DNA of 64,000 nt, taken from positions 104,750,843 to 104,814,842 of the forward strand of contig CAKMRJ010003334.1 in NCBI GenBank assembly GCA_928212115.1, given 5' to 3'. Positions within the stretch are counted from its first letter, which is position 1; each line of letters starts with the position of its first letter. The stretch is from Lactuca virosa. Lineage: Eukaryota; Streptophyta; Magnoliopsida; Asterales; Asteraceae. Under the pieces are notes generated by a model. That model was not told the origin of the DNA. It saw only the letters and a program-made list of their open reading frames with translations, and made no database searches. This document shows positions 34,801 through 46,230 of this stretch, in pieces. The position numbers and the translations under genes are program-made.

Positions 34801-35959
34801 CATTTACGGTCTCAAGCAAGCTCCACGAGCTTGGTATATTGAACTTGCCAACTTTCTCCTCACCTTTGGTTTTCGAAAATCTCAAGCTGATGCATCTCTT
34901 TTCATCTATTCCCATCAAACCATCATATGCTACTTCATGGTTTATGTCGATGATATTGTCTTAACCGGCAATGACAACAAATTCCTTACTCATTTTGTCA
35001 CCTCCTTAAGCACAAAATTCTCTCTCAAAGATCTTGGTATGCTTCATCATTTCTTAGGAGTTGAAGTCATTCCAACTCCCACCGGTCTGTTTTTGTCCCA
35101 ACATAGGCATATCCAAGACATTCTAAATCAATTCCATATGGAAGGTGCCAAAGATGTTACCACCCCCCTAAGTGCCACATAACCATTGTCTCTCATTGAT
35201 CAATCACCCACTGTTGATGCCACACCTTATCGAAAATTAGTTGGTTCTCTCCAATACTTAGCTTTCACTCGTCCCGACATTTCATTTGCCATAAACAAAC
35301 TGTCTCAATTCATGCACGCTCCTCGTCAAACTCATTGGCAGGCCCTTAAACGCCTCATTTGGTACCTTAAAGGTACCATTCACCATGGTTTAGTCCTTAA
35401 CCGTAATTCCTCACTCACGCTCTCGGCTTTCTCCGACTCTGATTGGGGTGGAGTTCATAGTGCAGGTCGATCTACAACAGCATACCTGCTGTATTTGGGT
35501 ACGAATATAGTGTCATGGCGATCCACAAGACAAAAGACTGTTTCTCGCTCTTCCACCGAGTCCGAATACAAGGCCTTGGCAAATGCTTCAGCAGAACTAA
35601 TTTGGCTCAAAAACCTCCTTAATGAGCTAGGTGTGCCTACAACTACAGCCCCAACACTCTTCTGTGACAATACAGGTGCCACGTATCTTTGTGCGAATCC
35701 TATTTATCACTCGAGAATGAAGCATGTGGCCCTAGATTACCACTTTGTTCGAGAACAGATTGCATCAGGTCTTCTCAAAGTACTTCATGTTCATTCACAA
35801 GACCAGCTAGCGGACATGCTGACCAAACCACTTCCACGAGCACCGTTTCTGAAAAACAGATCCAAGATTGGTGTCTCCGATGGAGCCTCCATCTTGCGGG
35901 GGCGTATTAAGGATATGAAGCCCAACATACAAGACATCAGCCCACATGAAACACAATAG
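34801..35959 (+). pseudogene. Copia reverse transcriptase C-terminal half and RNase H
   Basis: Frame is shifted by one relative to the upstream part. YGLKQAPRAWY, then the catalytic MVYVDDIVLTG (34937; the YVDD box), then KFSLKDLGMLHHFLG. A TAA at 35180 interrupts, then RNase H continues in the same frame: YRKLVGSLQYLAFTRPDISF, SDSDWGG, SRSSTESEYKALA, FCDNTGA, HSRMKHVALDYHFVRE, LADMLTKPLP. The frame runs into the 3' LTR and ends at 35959. Confidence 0.92.
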
Positions 35960-36147
35960 CCCACAGCTTTATATCACGTTTACAATTCATTACTCTGTAT
36001 AGTCAATTGTATAGTCAATAGATCCTATAATGTCTCCTATATGTACTCCTGTATACTCGCTCATATTCAGCTTGTAATCTGCCTATATATGGCGTGTGAA
36101 TTATGGAATGTAATCAAGTCTTTCAATCATATAATCATTCTTCTATA
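35905..36147 (+). repeat. Copia 3' LTR, 243 bp
   Basis: Same length and sequence as the 5' LTR apart from about three sites. Followed by target duplication TAAAC (36148-36152). Confidence 0.92.
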
Positions 36148-36152
36148 TAAAC

Positions 36153-36640
36153 AATGAGAATGAAGCAGGAAAAGAAAGAAGTTAAAATAATATGTTGTTT
36201 TCACGATTCCATACATGATTGAATATAGTTTCTTCATAATATAACAACAAAAATAATGCAGGGGAAAGGAAAGTGGAACTTGGTATGGATGATTGATGAT
36301 GGACGCCAACAGGAACTGTGAATAGAGGTTGAAGGAAGTCAAACCACTGAAAAGTTTAATTTTGGATATAAATAATGAAAGTAAGCTTATTAATTTTGGG
36401 GCCTGATTCTTCCACGGAAGATTTTTATTCAACCACTGAAAAGTTTAATTTTAGGGAGCTAATTTTTCCAATTTATATTTTAATCATGCCACTGAATAAT
36501 TAATGTATGGACCAATATACCCCTAAACTCATTTATGATATTGAAGAGGGAGAAAGATTAAAACCATATACCTTTTTATGGGAAAAATCTCACAATTAAT
36601 TATGCTTAAGATTTGAATAAGTTTAAATGAATAAATGTGG
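36153..36640. other. Helitron interior after the copia element
   Basis: Continues the second unit of the 440-bp duplication to about 36345. CAACCACTGAAAAGTTTAATTTT occurs twice (36342 and 36432, the first less its first two bases), a 90-bp direct repeat. No gene seen. Confidence 0.5.
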
Positions 36641-36659
36641 AGAGTTGATCAACACGTTT

Positions 36660-36995
36660 TGAATCAAAATCAGTTCAAGTTTAAATTTTGAATCCGAATC
36701 AAAGTCAATTCAAGTTTATATTCAAGGTTAACATATAAAAATCAATTCAAGTTTACATTAACAATCAAATAAACAGTTAACATAATGAAATCAAATTCAT
36801 TGTTTACAGTTAATTTACATTTAAGGTTAAAAGTTAACAGAATCAAAATCAATTCAAGTTTACATTCAAGGTTAATGGTTAAAAGAATCAAAATCAATTC
36901 AAGTTTACATTCAAGGTTAATGGTTAAAAGAATCAAAATCAATTCAAGTTTACATTCAAGGTTAAAAGCATCAGAATTAATTCAAGTTTACACTA
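36660..36995. repeat. Minisatellite, 45-bp units
   Basis: AATCAAAATCAATTCAAGTT then TACATTCAAGGTTAATGGTT repeats in near-perfect 45-bp units (about 36840-36965), with diverged units on both sides. The open frames on both strands are translations of the repeat (15-residue periods such as IKINSSLHSRLMVKR), not genes. Confidence 0.85.
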
Positions 36996-37740
36996 AAAAA
37001 TTAGAGTTAAGTGTTTGAAAGTGGGGTGAAGCAATGTCGTCTGAGGAAGATTTCTTATTGTCCTGCATTAGGGGTTCAAAGCGTGGTCCTGTGTTTTTGG
37101 AAAAAAAATGGGTTATGTTATGATATATTCAATTTATATATGAAGAGGGGTATAATTGGCCAACCTTTAATTATGTAGTGGCAGCATCAAAATATTTAGT
37201 GTAAACAAACAGATCTGATCAATTACACCATGCACACTCTCATGAAGTTGTATGTAAATTAAAACTGTGTGTAAATGAAACTATTAATGAAGATTCAGAA
37301 TTAAAATTGAAATGTCGGAATTAGAAGAGTGAGGATGTCTGATTTTGTACTATGAAATATTTTTATTGTGTATTATGGAGATATACATGTGACACTCCTT
37401 TTAATGATCATGAATAAGTAAATTAGAGAATAAGAAAATCTTATGTAGTAAAAGGGATAGCAAATTGGTTTGCATTATATAACATTTAAACTTTAGATGT
37501 GGAAAATCTATCCACCATTCCATCAGTTTTCTTTAAATTTATATTCAAAGAAATATGTTGTCTAAATAAAATATTGAAATAATAATACATATAAAATCCT
37601 AATAAAATTTTGCCAAACAAAATGTTGATATCATATAAATAATTCAACATAAATCTGAAATTACCTTACACAAGACGAATACTATCGTGTTAAAAACAAA
37701 CGAAAACAAACATAAACTTCAAAATTGTATGATCACATAC
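36996..37740. other. Helitron interior, nothing recognised
   Basis: AT-rich sequence without coding features on either strand. Confidence 0.4.
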
Positions 37741-38052
37741 TGATGAGAAATTCTATCGAAATTGCATCCGTTTAATGCAACAGATCCTTCACCATATTCT
37801 TCATCATTATCATGATCATGTTTAAGCATATTAGTAACAGGTCTAGAGTCAAACTCAAAGCCAATAGCTCTTAGATGTTTATCAATTGAGTATTTGCGAA
37901 TTGTTTTTGTTATGTTCAACCTGTTTTGCAAATGACAGAAACAAAATAGGGAAAGAGAATTTTAATTTGATGACAAAAATGTAAATTAATAATTAAAAAG
38001 TAAGATCTTGAAACTTACCGTTATAGTACATCACTCAAATAATTATGTAAAT
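37741..38052 (-). pseudogene. Captured exon pair of unknown host gene
   Basis: On the minus strand a short segment (about 38055-38021) after TTTCATTGCAG reads DLHNYLSDVL and ends in a GTAAGT donor. After an intron, a TTGCAAAACAG acceptor at 37922 leads into LNITKTIRKYSIDKHLRAIG, FEFDSRPVTNML, DNDEEYGEG and NGCNFDRISHQ. The splice borders and composition look like real exons. I do not recognise the protein. Confidence 0.35.
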
Positions 38053-38558
38053 CCTGCAATGAAAGCAAAAAAGAAGTCAATAACAGCTGATAATAATGGC
38101 CTATGAAGAATAAAAAACAAAAGCATAAAGGTTAATTGCCCTTTGTCGTCGGCCTCACCAAGTTTTTCCACAAAGAAAACTCGATTGCAAATACGAAATC
38201 CTCCAGAAGCCGAATGTTGGTATTTTAGAACTTTAGTGTTTATTGCAAATTAAATTTATAACAACTTTAGTGTTTATTGCAAATTGAATTGTGTTAGAAT
38301 AAGGATCAAAATTGCTATTCCAAAATATACCATTTTGTTAAAAACTTTATATCTGAACACATACACTCACAATTGTAAATATACACTTTTCCACAGGTGC
38401 ACCATATTATCAAACATCCTTGTGGTATATTATTCTTTTTTTAGTTTTGTCCAAGGGCAAAATGCTCATTTAAATTTTTTGACAGCTATGGTTCCTTTAA
38501 AAAAATCAGGTAATGTGCTTAAATTGCAGTTTACTCTTAACTTTAATTGCCTTTTTAC

Positions 38559-38690
38559 CTTGAAATTCTTCTCAAATGCAGCTAGCTGATGTGATCTAGA
38601 TTTATGATTTTCTTCAAGAACTTTCATGAGTTTGGTAGCTTGCTGACTCAGATTGCTGAAGAAACCACTTACTGCCCTTGATATTTCGTG
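38559..38690 (-). pseudogene. Captured exon, reminiscent of a kinesin-5 tail
   Basis: The minus-strand frame reads SRAVSGFFSNLSQQATKLMK, VLEENHKSRSHQLAAFEKNF, K, then a donor AAG|GTAAAAAGG at 38558. The pattern FF..L...A..L...LEE....L..FEK.F recalls the tail of plant kinesin-5 motors. This is from memory of the family and tentative. It has no visible neighbours from the same gene. Confidence 0.3.
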
Positions 38691-39090
38691 TTAATTCTCT
38701 AAACTTTTATGTAGTCCCTACACAATTAAAAAACAAAATATCAGATATAAACTATGAAAAGGGTAATAAGAGAATTATAAAATTTAAGAGTAAAAATATG
38801 AACACCCTTGTTGTGTTTGTACCTCTTCATGTTGTTGAACAGATAAAGACAGCATCTGCTTCTTCTGATGGGCTATAAAAAATAAAACGGATAGTGAAGT
38901 CATCATGCTCAGAACGAATGGCTCCAATGTGATTTATGATCAAATAATGTCGCTGATAAGTGAATCATGTTAAGGAAATTGCAAGAAAGATGACTTAAAA
39001 CATTATATTTTTTCATATGAATCAGTGTAAATATACCTGTAGAATCAAATAAAATTATAAAATAAATGACATGGAGGATATTCTTGAACT

Positions 39091-39342
39091 TCACGAGGTA
39101 TTTTTCTTTCTCTAAGCCAGCAACCAAAGTATTCTTCGCTCCTTCCTTGTGTTTCTGCATGATGTGGCATTGGATACCTGGAAATTTCTCAGAAATTATT
39201 CAACACAAATTACAAAGTAATAATCAATTAATGAGAAAGCAAATTGGATTACATTTCTGCAGAATCAAAGAAGTTGATTCCGGAGTCGAATGCTTTGTCG
39301 AGGAGTTTGAAGGACTGTGACAATGAATTTTGCTCATCGTCC
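39091..39342 (-). pseudogene. Captured two-exon fragment of an aldo/keto reductase gene
   Basis: Exon A (39342-39253) reads DEQNSLSQSFKLLDKAFDSG then INFFDSAE and ends in GT; the 73-bp intron ends TTTCCAG; exon B (39177-39091) joins in frame to complete Met, then YPMPHHAETQGRSEEYFGCW and LRERKIPRE, followed by a GT donor. The FDSAE and MYPxP...TQGRSEEYxGxW motifs mark the N-terminal barrel of plant NADP-dependent aldo/keto reductases (the At1g04420-like group by my recollection). Only this piece is present, with neither the catalytic Lys/His segment nor the C-terminal half, so it makes no enzyme. Orientation agrees with the Helitron. Confidence 0.75.
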
Positions 39343-40184
39343 CTTTCAAAGAAAAAACAAAACAAAAAAATTGAGTCCATTGTTACTCTATAAAAGGGGG
39401 GAAAGGTTTAGGACAACCTAAACAGAGCTTTGAAACAAGGAGACTGGGAGTGAGATTTGAAAGAGGGACACCCATTTCAGCCCAACTGCAACCAATCTGC
39501 ACCACCACCACCTATAAATTACTTAACATAACCCGTGAGCACCACCAACACTCCTTTTTCAAAGTTTCTAGAGGATTTGATGTTGTAGTCCCTTCTTACT
39601 GGTGCTGGAAACCAATGGAGTTTTTAGGAAATCATTAACCTTTCCAGCCAATTGCTACCTTGCCCTATTCATTTGACAATCTACCAGTTTCAGACCTTGA
39701 AGGATTCATAAATTTCTTCAATCCCTTCCACCTGATAATGTATAAGAACAAACAACCGTTTCTAAATCAATACAGAAAAATTTTATATAGTTGCAGAAAT
39801 AATCAATAGTAAAATCATTACTGAATCACACATAATGGCGTTATCAATGATAGTTCACAAGGCATTATAGTTTTAATTTAACATTTATACAATAAAAACA
39901 ACTCTTCACCAAGAGCGGGAATCTGAGGTTGACTTTTTCAATACTAATACGATAGGAAGATAAATAATCGAATTGTATTAAAATCAATTAACCGATAGTC
40001 TCAAGAGATTTGAGAGTATCATTTAACTATTGTCTCTTTTGTTAAAGGTTTGGAAATCCATGAGTATTGAATAGTGATCTGAAATAAAAATAAAAATGAA
40101 AATAGGGATTACTTGTTTAAACACCGTCGAGATAGAGAGATCAAAGAGGGTTGATGGCCTGATTGCTTGCCTTGTTGGTGTTCT

Positions 40185-40340
40185 TCACTTCTTCGCACAA
40201 CATAAGTCACGTGAGAGATTGAAGGCGGATGAGTTTGTGGGGAATGACGATGGAGAAGAGCCCAGTTGGTAGTGAGGCAGAGATAAGGTACACTTAGAAA
40301 GAGCAGCAGCAGAACCCAAGAACCCTATTATCGTTGTCAT
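40185..40340 (-). pseudogene. Possible captured first exon with plastid-transit-like peptide
   Basis: A minus-strand ATG at 40340 opens a 51-codon frame, MTTIIGFLGSAAALSKCTLS, rich in Ser, Leu and Ala and poor in acids, ending CCAKK. This composition resembles a chloroplast transit peptide. It lies upstream of the aldo/keto reductase exons on the same strand, so it could be that gene's first exon; no splice junction linking them was established. Confidence 0.3.
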
Positions 40341-40840
40341 AACAATTCTCCAATTAAACTCCAATTTCTGAATGAAAACATCAAAGATGAAAAACCCATT
40401 CGGTTATAAAATCAAAATCGTCAACGATCATAATTACAGGAGTTACAGGCAAGATTCTGTTGTCCGTGGAAGAACACATAGTAGTGGGGAAGAAGAATAA
40501 TCTTGTATCAATTTGATGTATGAAATCGATGGGGTGACCCTTTCTGATGTTGATTGAAGGAAGCGATTGGGTTTAGAGCAAAAGGGAGGAAGAAAAGTAA
40601 GAAGATCATGGCGATTCTGGCATGATTGAAGTAAAAAGGAATAATTAGGTTACAATTGAGAGAGAGAAAGAGGGTAGATGACGAAAGAAAGAAAAATAAG
40701 CGTGTAATTGAACTTCTCGCGATGAAAAGGATGATGTCAGCAAACAATCCAAGGGTGAGAAATTAAGGATTGAAATGTAATGAAGGGTCCTGATTTTTTA
40801 AGATTAGAATTTAAGGTTCTCTTTTAATAATATTTAGAGA

Positions 40841-41480
40841 TGTTATGTGTTATTTGCTATCAAAAATTATAGACTAACTGCAAACATGTATAAAATTAGA
40901 ATATTCTAAAAGAATAAAATATGTTGTATGTACATATAGAATATTTTTACAAAATAATGTTATAGTTTGATCGGTAACTTGTATAGAACTATAATATCAC
41001 AATTAGAATATTCTAATTTGTAAAAGCTGATTTGTTTTAAGTTAGTTACTATGAATGTTATGTTAGGGTAATATTATATGTTTTATGTTATAATACATAG
41101 ATGTATAATATTCTAGTATTCTAATATTATATGTTGTTTGTTCTTATAAGTGTATAACTAGAATATTCTAATAGAATAATGTTCTATGTTTTCAATTAAA
41201 TAAGTTGATATATTAAGTGAAAATAATGTGTATATGTAAAATATTCTAGTAGAATAATGTTATATGTTATCTATTTTCAAAACTTATATTTAGAATATTC
41301 TAACAAAATAATGTTGTAGGATATTATAAGTTACATGTAGAGTATTCTGATAGAATAATACCTAATTAAATTTTGGGTTTTCTAATACTTATTGATATGT
41401 TATTATTCTAGTTATTCTAAATGTTCCATATTTAATATTAGTTTGTTAAGATGTAATATTTCGAAACTGTGTGCAATATT
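40841..41480. repeat. Array of ATTCTA..TAGAAT palindromic repeats, right block
   Basis: Resumes right after the Helitron 5' end with TGTTATGTG, then units near 40900, 41012, 41164, 41245, 41298 and 41345 (TATTCTA.TAGAATAATGTTATATGTT). Same orientation and sequence as the block that ends at 23244. Confidence 0.75.
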
Positions 41481-43326
41481 CTGATATTGAAGTTTATTAT
41501 TATAATATTTTGTAATGTGTTATATGTAATTATGCTATGTAAGGATTCTAATATTATAAATTTATACTTTGATAACTTGATATTATACACATATGATTTG
41601 ACGAGTCATTTGTTGCTTTTTTATATTAGATGTTATTCTGTTAGAAACTACTTGCTTTAATCCTTTCACTAAAGTAATGTGTAATATTGTGATAGCACTT
41701 GACATACTGTAAGGTAACATGAAATATTATGAAAATATGTGTCATATTATCATTTTAGACATTCTGGTTTTATTGGAAACAACTTGCTTCTAACGTTTTT
41801 GTTATATAATATGTAATATATGATTTTAGATAGTCTGTTTTTTGTTGAAAACAACTTGGTTTGAATATCTTTTGTGAAGTATTGTGATAGTACTTGATTA
41901 ACAGTTAAGTAATGTGAAATATTTTGAAATTATTTTTCATATTCTTAAAGTATGTGTCATATTTTTAAATTATGTTCATATTCTGATATTAGAATACATA
42001 ATATTCTAAAATTAAAAATTAAAGCTACAAGGATATTGTTAGTTTAATGATTAATGTGTTGTTTATTATGGTATAATTTTCATATTATAGTTGAATTCTA
42101 AATATCTTACATTAATTTTGTTTATTCAAATGAATCGAATAAAATAACAGTATCAAAAGCCAACATAGTGGATGAAACTAAAACAAAGAATCCCAATGAT
42201 TAGATAAACACTGATAATTTGAAAACCATAAAACTCGATCATTGGGTTGTCATGTTAGATAATGGGATGAATATGAATAATCTCAAAAGGGTCTTACAAA
42301 GTTATAGTCACATAACAATGCACCAAAACCATAAAAAATATTACATGTTTGTGACATATAAAATCTATTACATATTTATTAATCTTGACACTTGTAGTTG
42401 AAAACTTATAGCTTGAAATATTCAAGTTCCTTTCAAGTTGAGCTTCATCAGTTACAACTATCTGCAACCATAAATGAAATAATTGTTAGAATCAAGTATG
42501 GATACAATCAAAGATCTGAAGATGAAGTCTATGAGTGATTATACATCATAATAATGTATTATGTAATGTAATTGATCATACAAGACACAATGTAAACACT
42601 GACAAAAAATACTCTGAATTTAATAATCTTTCTTAGTACATCCCCTTACTGCACATTAATAAGAATAATAAACATTGCTAAAAGAGACATCCAACCTTTT
42701 ATGTTTGATGGAAAAAAATTTAAAAAACTATAATAATTATCATATTCTAAAAACATCTAATGTATATCATGCACCTGAATTTACATATGGTAAATTTAAG
42801 AGCATATAGTCTTTTCTTTAGCACAATCCTTTTCTGCAACTTAACAAGAGCATATTCAAACCAAACTATGCTAAAAAGACATCTCCAATATTTTTACGTT
42901 TGACAAAAAAAAAACATGTTTTAACCAAAACTATGGTAAATATAATAAAAGTAGTTAACATTACATTGTTTTATACCAATTGTGACTCAAATTTTAAGAA
43001 GTATACTCCAATTCTTAAAGAAGACATTAGTCGTGGGAAAGAGGAATGATACATCAAACTCTTTGTTCATTCAGGATTTTCATCAAACACATAGAATGCA
43101 TGTATAGTTTAAGAGAATTTGCTAGAGAACAGTAACTGTTTTGTAGATACATTATTAGATTGAAAATTTAAGATCTAGGAGTAAAAATCTAAGCTTGAAG
43201 GGGCTGAAAATCGATCTCGATCTAATGACGATGATGATGAATAGTTGAAAGCGCTTACCAGGAAGCAAAATCGAAGCTTGAAAATGCTGAAAGCGATATG
43301 AATCTTATGATCAGCTGCTAACATCG
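41481..43326. other. Right arm of the TA-flanked element, no gene recognised
   Basis: AT-rich. Two short open frames (41469-41660, 42219-42401) have no features. A diverged direct duplication of about 200 bp carries GAGACATCCAACCTTTTA (42687) and AAAGACATCTCCAATATTTT (42873). From about 43140 to 43326 the text is less AT-rich and looks like a transcribed leader on the minus strand. Confidence 0.4.
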
Positions 43327-45612
43327 TGTCACACCCCGAAACCGTGATGGCGGAAACGTTCCGGGGTGGAGGACGTCATGCGTAGTATCACAACATTTGT
43401 ATAGCAAACATAGTAAACACAACCAAACACTGAATACAAATATGAAAAGTGTTTACATCAGTTTGAAACTTGTTTTAAATACATCAAAAGTATGTAAAAT
43501 ATAGAAAACATGACTCTTATTGCTCCGACTCCTCTAATCCAAGAAGTACCTGTCTACTGATTCCCTGAGAATACAAACAGTTTTGAAAGAATATCAGCAT
43601 AAAGCTGGTGAGTTCATAAGCATTTAGTTTTGGTGGAAAAATGTTCTTGAATCCTTTTGAAAAGTGTTCCTCAAGAAAATCCTATATTTTCTTATGAAAA
43701 GCGTGTTTGAAAACCCGTTCCTTCCATGACTTCCAGATTCATACAAGGTATGTACAATCCAAGGTGTCGTGGAAGGGATATGAATATCCATTGATTACAT
43801 GTTTAAACAATCAGTTTTGAATAGTCGGGTTATCCCGGGAAAATCCTATATTTTCCCTAAAGGTTGATGATTGATTATCCGTTCTAAACTGAGGTGTGCA
43901 AGTATCTACCATACTCGAAAAACAGTTTTCTTTTAAAAACCCTGGTTACACCCAGAGAGGTATATTAGTCTTAAAAACTAAATAAAAGAAAACCGTGATG
44001 AACTAGGTCCTGAAGATATTATTAATAATACCCTCCAGTAATCTATCGGTAATTACTTTGAGGTTAGTTCACTTGATTCATTATTACAAAAGTAAATCTC
44101 TGCTATCTAGGTTGTGAGTTTCATAACCATAACTGACTGGATATGGCCCGCAACGACCGATATCCTTAATGACTTTGTCACCCGCAGACCTGCCGGTCCA
44201 ACTGTAGCTAGCAGTGAGGTGCGGGATTGTCAGTCACGTATAGATCTATACACAATAGTCACGCTCTCCCTACAAGAGACTCTGGTTACAAGGGTTAGTC
44301 CTACACTCACGAATCCGGTGGAGTGTTACCAAGGACGTGTCTCAAACTTAGCCTAACAAATTTAAAAGTAATAAAACTGAAAATCATGTTTATGATTTGC
44401 ATGAATCCTTTATAAAATAATACATATTACTACATGATTCACAAGTTCATTGTTCTAGTTTTGAAAACTGTTTCTATGAGTTGATTTCTTAATCGTTTGG
44501 TAAAACTGTTTTCCGTGTTAAAAACATGCTGAAAGTATAATTATCTTAAACAAAATAATATATTTTGAATACAAGTTTCCTTGTACTTTTGCTTGTATTC
44601 CCCCCTGAAAACATGAAAAACTCTGAAAAAGCGTAGGGGTATGAACTCACTGTTTGACGTAGGATTCGAGCGTATGATCGGTGTGGATGCTGAGTGTCAA
44701 CTGGTGTTTCGTGCGCAAGTGGATCCTATTAACATACGGTAACACATATGTGTGTTAGAATTTGGGTGTTTCATGACTAAACATGACGGGAAACCACCCT
44801 ATAGACTTGGAAATGCTTGACGGGACCCTATATGATCAAACGAGGGAGGTGTACGGCCAAAAGAGTGTGTGTGCGGCCAGGGTGTGCGGTCAACATGTGT
44901 GTGCGGTTGCACACAGGAGTGTGCGGCCGTACAGAGGGCGTGTGCGGTCGTACAAGGGAGTGTGCGGCCGTACATAGGGGTGTGCGGCCGTACACTCTTC
45001 ATTCATGCTCAAAATGTTGATTTTCAGGTGTTTCAAGGCCAATACCAAGTCCAACTAGCAAATGGAGGCCATACTCTCACTTTGGAGAGTCTTTAAGGTG
45101 TGTGCGGCCACCTTATGAAGGTGTGCGGCCGTACACCTTCATATGATGAAGAACATGATGAAACTTTGATGATTAAGGGCTTAGATCAATGGGTCCTTCA
45201 TGTATGATAAGCTAGGTGATAAAAAAAACTCACGTTTTTGAGGCCTTGAGAGGGTTTGCGGTTGAAGAATCTTGAGAGAAGGGTGTTGTGTGCTGCCAAA
45301 GTGTTAAAGGAATGAAAGGAAAGGGTCTACCCTCTATATAGGGTGGGTGTGCTGCCCAAGAGTGAGTGTGCTGCCAAGGGAGTGGGTGTGCGGCCGCACA
45401 CCCATGTATACGGCCGTACACTCCTCCAAGAGGGTGTATGGCCCGTTTTTCTCACTATGGGGCGTGCTGACTCATTCCTAAACTCAACCTTGGTCAAATT
45501 TAAGCTTAGAACACTTAAATGAACCCTTGAATAGCACCAGAAATCAAGAAAACAAGTTAAATATTGATTGAATTGACTAAAAGTATAGGATTGAAGTTTC
45601 CGGGTTGTCACA
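43327..45612 (-). repeat. Gypsy LTR, left copy (3' LTR in element sense), 2286 bp
   Basis: TGTCACACCCCG to TTGTCACA. Near-identical to 50473-52729. A degenerate tandem array of GTGTGCGGCCGTACANAGGG-like units spans 44866-44997. It has a 21-bp extra piece near 45105-45125 relative to the right copy. The small open frames in it are translations of the array. Confidence 0.92.
44866..44997. repeat. GTGTGCGGCCGTAC tandem array in the LTR (left copy)
   Basis: About six units of 20-26 bp, each with GTGTGCGG(C/T)(C/T)GTAC or a relative. The core GCGGCCG is palindromic and CG-rich in an otherwise AT-rich region. The right LTR has the same array at 52012-52143, with several C-to-T and G-to-A changes. 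Confidence 0.8.
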
Positions 45613-45627
45613 TCATCCCCCCGTTAG
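45613..45627 (-). other. Polypurine tract of the gypsy element
   Basis: On the minus strand TAACGGGGGGATGA lies directly before the 3' LTR. Confidence 0.8.
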
Positions 45628-45667
45628 AGGGAATTTCGTCCTGAAATTCAAGAATAAAGTACAATCA

Positions 45668-46230
45668 TGAACTTGGAAAGAGATGGGGGTACTTCTGCTT
45701 CATTGAATCCTCGCGCTCCCAAGTGAATTCAGGACCCCGCTTGGCATTCCAGCGGACCTTCACTATCGGGATGCGACTCTGTTTCGTACGTTTGACTTCC
45801 CGATCCATGATTTCGACAGGTTCTTCCATGAAGTGTAGCCCTCGTCTAATTCGATCTCGTCGAGAGGAATCACAAGTGTCTCATCGGACAGACAGTTCTT
45901 TAGGTTCGACACGTGGAAGACAGGATGGATGTTGCTGAGCTCTCGTGGTAACTGGAGGTTGTATGCTACGGGACCAATCCTAGCAAGGATCTCAAATGGT
46001 CCAATGTACCTTGGGTTTAGTTTTCCACGCTTTCCAAAGCGTATCATGCATTTCCAGGGTGAGACTTTTAGCAGGACACGGTCTCCAACCTGGAACTCCA
46101 AGGGTTTTCGTCGTTTATCGGCGTAGCTCTTTTGTCTATCTTGTGAGGCTTTCAGTCGTTCTCGGATTTGCACGATCTTTTCAGTCGTCTCTCGGATAAT
46201 TTCAGGACCAGTGAGAGTGCTGTCGGGGAA
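45668..46230 (-). pseudogene. Gypsy integrase C-terminal region and chromodomain-like tail
   Basis: Downstream of a frameshift near 46230, the frame reads IVQIRERLKASQDRQKSYAD, then FQVGDRVLLKVSPWKCMIRF, RYIGPFEILARIGPVAYNLQ, HPVFHVSNLKNCLSDETLV. A second frameshift near 45840 moves the tail to another frame, where EEPVEIMDREVKRTKQSRIP, VRWNAKRGPEFTWEREDSM and a stop at about 45668 follow. This is the normal end of gypsy Pol. Confidence 0.88.

Larger units (their letters stand above)
31402..36147 (+). mobile_element. Ty1/copia retrotransposon, complete but disabled, 4746 bp
   Basis: Order: LTR, initiator-Met PBS (31645-31656), gag, protease, integrase, RT, RNase H, purine-rich tract GCGGGGGCG (35896-35904), LTR. 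The domain order with integrase before RT defines copia. A 5-bp target duplication TAAAC flanks it. Defects: frameshift and stop in gag, stop before integrase, one-base frameshift in RT, and stop before RNase H. LTRs differ at only about three sites, so the insertion is fairly recent. It lies in the Helitron. Confidence 0.93.
23245..40840 (-). mobile_element. Helitron, 17.6 kb including a nested copia element, carrying RPA1-like and F-box genes
   Basis: Minus strand. The 3' end is a hairpin (stem CCCGCG/CGCGGG, 23256-23272) followed by TTATAAT and CTAG (23248-23245), then a T; this is the canonical Helitron terminus. The 5' end begins TCTCTAAATATTATTAAAAG at 40840 after an A. The flanks rejoin as TAGAATAA|TGTTATGTG, which restores a unit of the surrounding repeat array, so both ends are right. 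Net length without the copia element is about 12.8 kb. Cargo, from the 5' end: captured host exons (37.7-40.3 kb), RPA1-like gene, F-box gene, PIF1-type helicase remnant. I did not find the Rep HUH nuclease domain, so it appears non-autonomous. Confidence 0.88.

Noticed and set aside
36742..37018. Repeat-peptide open frames on both strands
   Set aside because: A 45-bp minisatellite is a multiple of three, so open frames arise automatically.
44783..45096. Several Cys-rich small open frames in the gypsy LTR, repeated at 51929-52242
   Set aside because: They are translations of the GTGTGCGGCCGTAC tandem array in different frames.
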